Below are positions 56,335 to 64,000 of a stretch of 64,000 nucleotides of DNA, piece by piece (position 1 is the first letter of the stretch; each line of letters starts with the position of its first letter). The notes beneath the pieces are model-generated. The model was not told where the DNA came from. It worked only from the letters and a program-made list of their open reading frames with translations, and did no database searches. Origin of the DNA: Ahaetulla prasina (Eukaryota; Chordata; Lepidosauria; Squamata; Colubridae); the NCBI RefSeq assembly GCF_028640845.1, contig NC_080540.1:283886524-283950523 (forward strand), read 5' to 3'. The translations under genes were made by a program, and so were the position numbers.

Positions 56335-56729
56335 TGTCAGGGTTCCAAGTAATAGATCCAGAGCAAGCAAAACTCCAAGGCAGGTGGATTCCTCAAACAA
56401 TAGCTTTATTGGAAATATCATCTTGGCACATATCTGGTGAAAACCATCTCTGAAGTCTCCCGCGGTCTTCACCTAATTAAAAATTTTTCTACTGTCTCAA
56501 AACAATCAGTCACATGGTCCAATCACGGTGCGGAGTGGCCAGCTGGGTAGCATCACTCCGCCTTCCTCCAACCAGGTGTGAGAATGTCCTTGGTTCTCAA
56601 GAGAAAATATTTTGTTTTTGCTACCGAATCCCCTTTATCTCAGATTCCCCCCTCCCTATCCCTCAGCTCCAGTGGGGCAACACTGAAGGGCCAAAAATGG
56701 TTTCAGCCAGGACAGCGTCAGGGTTGACA
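56335..56729 (+). mobile_element. solo LTR (family 2-like)
   Basis: Starts TGTCAGGGTTCCAAGTAAT, ends CAGGGTTGACA, perfect 5-bp duplication GTCAC (56330-56334, 56730-56734). Shares its first 19 bases almost fully with 30182. 56740-57955 unassigned. Confidence 0.82.
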
Positions 56730-57957
56730 GTCACAAGAGGACCATTTGCAGCAGAAAAGAAATAACATCTGAGGCATTACTGATGATTTCTTTATAAAGC
56801 TAAATGCACCAGTATTAGAACTTCTTAGGAAGGAAAAAAGAAGACTCTTGGCATTTAGGTCTGCACCAAAGGGAGGGAGGGAGGAGCCACGAAGTATGGC
56901 CAGCAGTGAACATTCAAAGTGACAATAAAGATGCTATGCCATGCTATTGATTTATGGACAGTGGAAGCTCTGGTGGATCTGAGCTGTGCAAAGCTTCAAA
57001 AAGGTGTTTTGCTTCAATGATGCTTCATGTGAAACACTTCATTGAAGGGCTTCAAGATGCAATTTGTTCTCCTACTTCTAAAGAGCAAAGTACATTGTTT
57101 TGGCTTGTGTCCTTTTGACAGCCTCCAACAGCACTTCCAGTAGTTGGAAGAAGCTTCTCTTCACCGTAGAAGTATCTTGTGGATAATATTAGAGACAGCC
57201 CTTGGGGAGTGTCTTGAAGTACCTTGAGAAGTCTGAACCTCATGGAAATGAAGAGCACATTTGTACTATGAAGTATTTTGCTGAACCAAATTGCTCAGAG
57301 GAGAAACCTAATTGATCTCAATCTATCTATACAGAAACCTGGTCTGGAATCTAATCTGGTTGAGGCAGTACCAAAGCAGTCAAAATGTTTTCAATGACCT
57401 CTGTAGGACAATTTGTTTCCTCAGTGCACTTTCCTGAATAGAGTTGCTAGAGTTCAAGTGAAAGTTATGAATGAATCCAATGTGGCATGTCACAAGTCAA
57501 GTAGAAAACACGAGAAGACTTGACACAGTATTTGTGGTCCCACCAAAGTGGCTTTAATTGATCCAGCTCATTGCTGTTCTTCCCACAGTGCTCGCTCACC
57601 TGTAAAAACCCACGCCTGGCCAGGCTTTCCCCTTCAAATGGAAGATTGGATGAGATAAATCATAAGAAGGCACCCCTTTCTTCCTATATCAGGTAATAAA
57701 GGAAATAATCTGGACCTAGCCCAGGTATTAGCAAAACCGTCTGTTCCAAGGCATTCTGGAGTGCAAGCAATCATACTGCTGTCACACTGCTTCTGACAAC
57801 CTGTAAACCAGCTTCCCAAAGTTAATTCATCATAAGTGGCTTCCCATGTCAGACAAACTGTCTTCTTGTAGAGCTACATAAGAGCAGCACATTTCCAAGA
57901 TGTTCCAATGTGCTGCGCTGGTTTGAACACCGAAGGAAAAACTTTTCAAGGTCATAT

Positions 57958-58400
57958 TACTGCTTGCGATAAAATACCTCATGCTACCAGACTCCAAATT
58001 TTGGGCTTAGACAACTTAGAACTACGCAGACTTCAGTCTGACCTAAGCATAGTACATAAAATGGTCTACCACAATGTCCTACCTGTCAATGACTACTTTA
58101 GCTTCAACCGCAACAATACACGAGCACACAATAGATACAAACTGAAAGTGAACCACTCCAAACTCGATTGCAGAAAATACAACTTCGGTAACAGAGTGGT
58201 CAATGCCTGGAATGCACTACCTAACTCTGTAGTTTCTTCCCCAAACCCCCCAAATTTTAAGCTTAAACTGTCTACTGTTGACCTCACCCCATTCCTAAGA
58301 GGTCTGGGGCATGCATAAGTGCACCTGCGTGCCTACCGTCCCTGTCCTAATATTCCTTTTTTACTTACTCTTTTCATATGGGCAATTGTTGCAAGTTAAG
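57958..58400 (+). pseudogene. non-LTR LINE 3' end (DLTPFLRG family)
   Basis: Frame 57908-58318 reads LGLDNLELRRLQSDLS, DYFSFNRNNTRA, AWNALPNSV, VDLTPFLRGLG. Open to the family's stop region, so fairly young. 58405-58990 unassigned. Confidence 0.75.
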
Positions 58401-58999
58401 AGAGCTTCCGCAGTAGCTCAGGTCTCTGTCCTCTCTCTCTCTCCCTCTCTTTTTTGGTTCGTCCTGTTTGAGAAGGGAAGCCCCAGTGCCATGGAACTGT
58501 TAAATTCTGCATTCCACTGTCTTGAATGCTGTCCTCTTGGGTTCTTTCAGACATGATTCATGGAACTTTTTTTCTTCTTCTTCTGGTTGTAAAATGTGAT
58601 TGCAGCCACAGTGGGGTATGGACAAGAGCAGTAGAGGTTTTGAAAAGAGAACTTCATACCGACTACTTAGAATGTGCCTTTAAAAAAAGACCCATAGGCT
58701 CAGCCAATTTGATTGCTTCCCTGCTTAGCTCAGCTGGGCATAAGAGCGGAATTACCCCTTATTTAGCCACCCCAGGGAAGATGGCTGTGGTGCTAAATTA
58801 CTTATTTTATTCCATCTCTGTGGTTTCCTTTTCTTTCACCATAATGAAAGAAAGCAGAAATATTTAGGGGGAAAAAGCTCCCCACACACACAATGGAATG
58901 GATCATCCAGATTTAGTCATGCTTTGGACAGGTATAGTAAAGTATGTTCAGTAATACCTAGGTTTTTAATATGGAAATAACCAGGTAATTCACTCATGT

Positions 59000-59495
59000 G
59001 AACCACCAGGCTTGAAATTTTAGGTCTAGAAAGCCTTGAACTATGTCATCTAAGATTATTTACCAAAACGTCCTGCCTGTAAATGAGTACTTTAATTTCA
59101 ACCATAATAACACAAGGGCCATCAATAGATTCAAACTCAATGTAATTTGCTCTAATCTTAATTGTAGGAAATATGCAGTAGAGTAGTAAATGTCTGGAAC
59201 ACGCTACCTGATCCTCTTGTTAGTCTCTCTAACCCCCATACTTTTTACCTTAAACTGTTTACCGTGGACCTTTAACGTTTCTTAAGAGGTCCCTAAGGGG
59301 GCGTGCATAAGCGCACCAGCGTGCCTATCGTCCCTATCTTACTGTTCCCAATTATATGTAATCATTCTATGTGTTTATGGCTATGTTTGCCTATTTATAT
59401 CCTTTTATTTGTGCCAATTTTTTTTCATGTGTCCATATCTATGTCTATACTGTTACTTGTTTCCTTGTACTTGTTGACAAATAAATAAATAAAAA
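59000..59495 (+). pseudogene. non-LTR LINE 3' end (DLTPFLRG family), decayed
   Basis: TTGAAATTTTAGGTCTAG, AATGAGTACTTTAATTTC, GTCCCTAAGGGGGCGTGC and (AAAT)n end. Indels destroy the frame. Confidence 0.65.
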
Positions 59496-59554
59496 TTATT
59501 ACTACTACTACTACTATTATTATTATTATTAATATTAATATTAAAATCACGATC

Positions 59555-59835
59555 TGGCCATCGAAACTACATGGCTATGGATGAAACATGTAACAGTGAT
59601 ACCCATTGTCATCGGGGCACTTGATACCATGTCCAAGAATTTTATAAGATACATCAACAAATTGCAGCTTCCTGCAATAACACCAGCAGAACTGCAAACA
59701 ACTGCGCTACTTGGAACATCGTACATCTTAAGAAGGTACTTGGTTGATACCTAGGACGCTGGCACCAGTCAATGGTATTTGTGATGTATTTTTGAATGTT
59801 CAGTTGACTGAGTTTCATGTTTAATGAATAAAGTA

Positions 59836-59845
<10 letters not shown>
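59555..59845 (+). pseudogene. R4-type LINE 3' end
   Basis: VIPIVIGALDTMSK-like and LLGTSYILRRYLV remnants; ends with AATGAATAAAG and an AAT array. Confidence 0.65.

Positions 59846-59932
<87 letters not shown>
59836..59932. repeat. (AAT)n(AAG)n triplet array
   Basis: About 15 AAT units followed by about 17 AAG units on the R4 tail. The poly-Ser/poly-Tyr frames on the minus strand are artefacts. Confidence 0.97.
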
Positions 59933-59933
<1 letters not shown>

Positions 59934-60093
59934 TGCATGATCAAACCCCTCTAAATTAATAGGGGCTCATTTCTTGTATGCAAACATATTTCTGTATTAA
60001 TAGAACTGTGGTGAAAAGTGGCAATTATATCTGATCCAGGCAACATATGTAGCCCAGATCTGGGGACGTTTTACAGCTAGCACACCATCCATG

Positions 60094-60230
60094 CAGTGGT
60101 GAGATTCAAATAATTTAACAACCGGTTCTCTGCCCTAATGATTTCTTCCAACCACCAGTTCACCAAACTGCTCAGAAAGTTAACAACCGGTTCTCCCGAA
60201 GTGGTGCAAACTGGCTGAATCCCACCACTG
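60094..60230 (+). mobile_element. 137-bp hAT-like MITE
   Basis: CAGTGGTGAGATTCA to TGAATCCCACCACTG, perfect 8-bp duplication CATCCATG (60086-60093, 60231-60238). Confidence 0.92.
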
Positions 60231-60364
60231 CATCCATGGCAAAAGTATTAAAGGTGCAAAATACGTTGCGGATTCACAAAGAGATCTATTGTAGAATATA
60301 GATTCACAATTTCTTTTGTTTATCTCAATGTAATCTAAACAAAATTAGAGTTGGGCCACTCATT

Positions 60365-61020
60365 TTTATTTATTTATTTATTTTGTCACAACAGTATATA
60401 TAAGCATAAGCATGAAAATAACTATATAATATATAAGCATATATATAAGCATAAGTATGTAATAACTATATTAATTGGATATAATGAAAGGAAACAATAG
60501 GACAGGAATGTTGGCACTTTTGTGCTCTTATGCATGCCCCTTACAGACTTCTTAGGAATGGGGTGAGGTCAATAGTAGACAGTTTTTGGTTAAAGCTTTG
60601 GGGATTTTGAGAAGAGACCACAGAGTCAGGTAGTGTGTTCCAAGTATTAACAACTCTGTTACAGAAGTCATATTTTCTGCAATCAAGATTGAAGCGGTTA
60701 ACATTAAGTTTAAATCTATTGTTTGCTCTTGTATTGTTGTGATTGAAGCTGAAGTAGTCTTTAGCAGGAAGGACATTGCAATAGATGATTCTATGAGTTA
60801 ATCACAGGTCCTGTCGAAGGCGGCGGAATTCTAAGTTTTCTAAACCCAAGATTTCAAGTCTGGTGGTATAAGGTATTTTGTTGTATTCAGAGGAGTGGAG
60901 AACTCTTCTTGTAAAATATTTCTGAACACGTTCAATTGTATTGATGTCTGAAATGTGGTATGGGTTCCAGACAGGCAAGCTGTACTCATTTAAAATGGGT
61001 GACTTGTCGAAGAGCATTGG
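60365..61020 (-). pseudogene. non-LTR LINE 3' end (DLTPFLRG family), reverse
   Basis: The longest copy. Minus-strand frames include a SSEYNKIPYTTRLEILGLEN stretch (60802-61017) and the C-terminus at 60552-60776. Upstream residues VWNPYHISDINTIERVQKYF are a typical LINE post-RT region. One frame break near 60800. Confidence 0.78.
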
Positions 61021-61576
61021 TGCTTAAATCTTGTCATTGAATTGCATGCAGAAAAAGTAAATTGTTGAAAGCATGAAAGAAATGCCTTTTAAAAAAAAGG
61101 TATATAAAGGAACCGTGGTTTCTGAATGGCACAAAAGTAGAACGGTTTAGCTCTTCAGCGACTCTAGGTTTGGAAAAATACCATGAGGACTTTGAGAGAT
61201 TTTTTTTTTTTAATAGAGAGGCAGAACATTCATCTGATCAGGATGTACATCTACTAAATGGGCTGGAATATAATCTTAGATTAAAGCTTTGATTAACCAT
61301 TTGATACCATTTGATCACGCAGCACTTCCTCTTGCCAAAACATGACGAAAATGGCTCTTTAGCAGTTTAAGACCATCTGCAAAAGCACAGATGTTTTGGC
61401 TGTTGATTCCCATTGCCCTAATAAGCATGGTTTATGGCAGGAGATTCTGAGAGTAGTAGGGGGGGAAAATACCTGGAAGGTTTTAGGTTGCCTATCCCCA
61501 CTTTAACTATCAAATATATTTACTGAGGTTAGGGAAATAAGCAGGCAATATCCTAATCTCATAATCTGAGATCCTA

Positions 61577-61578
61577 GT

Positions 61579-61638
<60 letters not shown>

Positions 61639-62045
61639 ATTTTTATACCGCCCTTCTCCCGAGGGACTCAGGGCGGTGTACAGCCAAAAATAAAAACAGC
61701 AAGTATACAAAGTTAAAATATCAATTTAAAATACCTATTCAATAGTGGCCGAATTAAAACCGTCAGATTGACCTAACCTAAAATACCCCATATAAAATTA
61801 CAAAGGATTAAAACTTTAAAATTTGGAATTTAAAAATCAGTCAGTCCAGTCCCGCTTGAATAAATAAGTGAGTTTTAAATTCCCGGCGAAAGGTCCGAAG
61901 GTCAGATATTTGGTGCAAACCGGGGGGAAGGTCGTTCCAGAGCGTAGGTGCTCCAACAGAGAAGGCCCTCCCCCTGGGGGCCTCTAGCCGGCATTGCTTG
62001 GCGGACGGCACCCTGAGGAGACCCTCTCTGTGAGAGCGAGAGAGA
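61577..62045 (-). pseudogene. L2-like LINE 3' end, reverse
   Basis: T-rich (ATTT)n run, CCGCCCTTCTCCCGAGGGAC, and reverse of the AFSVGAPTLWN and SHREGLL coding parts to about 62045. 61025-61570 unassigned. Confidence 0.82.
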
Positions 62046-62197
62046 GTTCTTGGATGAGGTCACAGAGAACTTCCAAAATTGCTATTAAATTGTAGTTTTA
62101 AATGTGATCTAAGAAGAAAGACGATTTGCATTTCTTCAGAATTTGCAATGCATGGGCAGGAGCTGGCAAAATGACTCAGACCTAAGATTGCCTAGGA

Positions 62198-62751
62198 CAG
62201 TGATGGCTAACCTTTTTGCCTTCATATGCCAGGAGGGGGGAGGTGTTGTGCGCGCATGTGCCCACGCCCATTATTCTATGCACTCCGCCCCCGTGCATGC
62301 GCACGTGAGCCCTCTCCCCTCCTCCCCCCGCTCCTGGCATGCGATGGCCCAGTAGACCCGTTTCTTTCTCTCACCTGGTTCCAGAGCCTTTCTAGAAGTC
62401 GGGGTGGGGGGGGGCGGTGAAAATGGCCTTCCCCACCCCCCTGAGGTCCTCCAGATGCCAAAACAGCCCATTTGCCAACTTCTGGTGGGGCTGGAAGTTG
62501 GCAAATGGGCCATTTTCGGCCTTTGGAGGACCTCCTCCAAAGGACTCCTAGAGAAGCTCTGGAGCCAGGTGAGAGAGAAAAACAGGCCTTCCCCACCATC
62601 CCCCGAGGCCCTCAGCAGGCAGGAAACAGACTGTTTCCCTACTTCTGGTGGGCCCAGAAGGCCCCAAAAATAAAACAGCTGAGCTCGCGTGCCTACTGAT
62701 ATTGCTACGTGTGCCACCTGTGGCATGCGGGCCATAGGTTCACCATCACAG
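62198..62751 (+). mobile_element. hAT-like element (type 5)
   Basis: CAGTGATGGCTAACC to GGTTCACCATCACAG, perfect duplication GCCTAGGA (62190-62197, 62752-62759). Middle GC-rich with a long inverted pair around TGGGGCTGGAAG (about 62465-62520). Confidence 0.88.
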
Positions 62752-62859
62752 GCCTAGGAGTTGTTTGATCGTCTGAATCCTGAGAAAGTGGGCACACAGG
62801 TAGGTGCAGTTGGATTCAAGAGATGGCTAATGTTTAGCACCTGAAGGCAGAACAAAGAA

Positions 62860-63075
62860 CCAAGAAGAGAAGCAACCTAGAGCTAAGGTGAAATTTCCTG
62901 ACAGAACAAGTAATCAGTGGAATGACTTGCCTTCAAAAGTTGTGGGCTCTCCAATACTGGAGGTTTTTAAGAAGAGATTGGACAACCATTTGCCTGAAAT
63001 GGTATAGGGTTTTCTGTTTGGGCAGGGGGTTGGATTAGAAGACCTCCAAGGTCCATTCCAACTCCGTTATATTTA
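62860..63075 (+). mobile_element. CR1-type LINE 3' end fragment
   Basis: AGAGAAGCAACCTAGAGC, GGAATGACTTGCC, and the end GGGGGTTGGATTAGAAGACC. Frame mostly kept for about 50 codons, then the short UTR. Confidence 0.78.
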
Positions 63076-63190
63076 AAGGAGAGGATAATAGCCTCTGCCT
63101 TCAAAGATGTAGTAAAACCTTCAGTTGATGAAGCCAGAACTGAGTAGAAGCAATCTCTGAAGAAACTCAGTCCCACGTAGGGCTTTATAG

Positions 63191-63320
63191 CAGGGGTCTC
63201 CAACCTTGGCAACTTTAAGACTTGTGGACTTTAATTCCCAGAATTCCCAGCTTTGCTGGTTGAGGAATTCTGGGCGTTGAAGCTCACAGGTCTTAAAGTT
63301 GCCATGGTTGGAGACCCCAG
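63191..63320. repeat. fold-back element
   Basis: CAGGGGTCTCCAACC to GGTTGGAGACCCCAG, perfect 8-bp duplication CTTTATAG (63183-63190, 63321-63328). Confidence 0.85.
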
Positions 63321-63439
63321 CTTTATAGGACCTTACCAGCACCTTGAATTGAACCTGGAAACAAATTAGTAAACTGTGCAGTTCATGAAGCAAAGGTGAA
63401 ACCGATTCAGATCTAGGTGAGCATATAACAGCCTGCACC

Positions 63440-63875
63440 GTCTGCTGCCACCGATTGTCTCCCACCGACCCGTGCGCTCTCACAGGGAGGGTCTCCTTAG
63501 GGTGCCGTCTGCCAGGCAGTGCTGACTGGCGACACCCAGGGGAAGGGCCTTCTCTGTGGGGGCTCCCACCCTCTGGAATGAACTCCCCCCAGGACTTCGT
63601 CAACTTCCTGACCTTCGAACCTTCCGCCGCGAGCTTAAAACACATCTATTTATTTGTGCAGGACTGGACTAGAATTTTAATCTTAAATTTAATTTTAATG
63701 GGGTTTTATCATTTTAATTGTAATTTTAAATTTTGGCCTATTTAATAAGTTTTTTAGTTAGTGTTTTATCTTGTATTATATTTGTATTTTTATCAGGCTG
63801 TAAACCGCCCTGAGTCCTTCGGGAGATAGGGCAGTATAAAAATTTGATTAAATAAATAAAAAAATAAAAAAAAAT
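63440..63875 (+). pseudogene. L2-like LINE 3' end
   Basis: CCCGTGCGCTCTCACAGGG, AFSVGAPTLWNELPP-type frame with one frameshift, AAACCGCCCTGAGTCCTTC, and an A/T-rich tail. Confidence 0.8.
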
Positions 63876-63933
63876 TCTACCAACTGAAGCTTCTGAATGC
63901 TCTTCAAGGGCCATCCCATGGACAACGCATTAC

Positions 63934-64000
63934 AGGGGGTCTTTGACTTACAACCATTTGTTTAGTGACCATTTGAAGTTACAACAGCATTGAAAAAGTG
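63934..64000 (-). repeat. dispersed 'GTCCTCGACTTAC' repeat, cut by window end
   Basis: CATTTGTTTAGTGACC and GAAGTTACAACAGC, nearly the same as 37340-37385. Continues past the window. Confidence 0.65.

Noticed and set aside
59654..59944. Poly-Ser/poly-Tyr open frame
   Set aside because: It is the AAT/AAG array at the tail of an R4 LINE.
61142..62060. Second host gene in the 5' flank
   Set aside because: Coding-like pieces here are reverse L2-like LINE sequence (AFSVGAP, SHREGLL); I found no other conserved exon with splice sites.

Overview
The window is vertebrate nuclear DNA, most likely from a squamate reptile and probably an advanced (colubroid) snake. The support is AT-rich, intron-type sequence with one split gene. 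There are also very many long pentanucleotide arrays of the ATTCT/AATAG class at LINE 3' ends, which is described for snake CR1-type LINEs. A mixed repeat load of CR1, L2-like, R4, L1 and Penelope-like elements, tRNA-derived SINEs, hAT-like DNA elements and LTR solos points the same way. The species is inferred, not proven.

The only protein-coding gene I can support is ST8SIA3 (alpha-2,8-sialyltransferase III) on the minus strand. It has four coding exons: 53627-53805 (start), 48023-48145, 23261-23818 and 20813-21095 (stop). The three joins keep the frame (AG|G, AG|A, AG|G, each rebuilding Arg), all splice sites are GT/AG, and the predicted protein is 380 residues, the length expected for this enzyme. 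Introns are about 5.5, 24.2 and 2.2 kb. A CpG-rich stretch (about 52.39-53.36 kb) lies just inside intron 1.

Layout: 1-20.8 kb is the 3' flank of the gene and is dense in repeats, including an old R4 LINE, Penelope-like termini, two related solo LTRs and large TATC arrays. 20.8-53.8 kb is the gene body, with introns full of mobile elements. 53.8-64 kb is the 5' flank, with LINE 3' ends, one solo LTR and hAT-like elements.

Much of the repeat content can be resolved to exact boundaries from target-site duplications (TSDs). Fourteen short hAT-like elements that share CAGNGGTG-type ends carry clear 8-bp duplications, as do several fold-back (palindromic) elements. Five solo LTRs carry 5-bp duplications, and a truncated L1 carries a 17-bp one. 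Several are nested (LTR in SINE, hAT in R4, hAT in LTR, hAT in fold-back, LINE in fold-back), which gives a relative age order. Penelope-like termini carry hammerhead-ribozyme-like cores. I saw no bacterial-type system, CRISPR, intact virus or second host gene.
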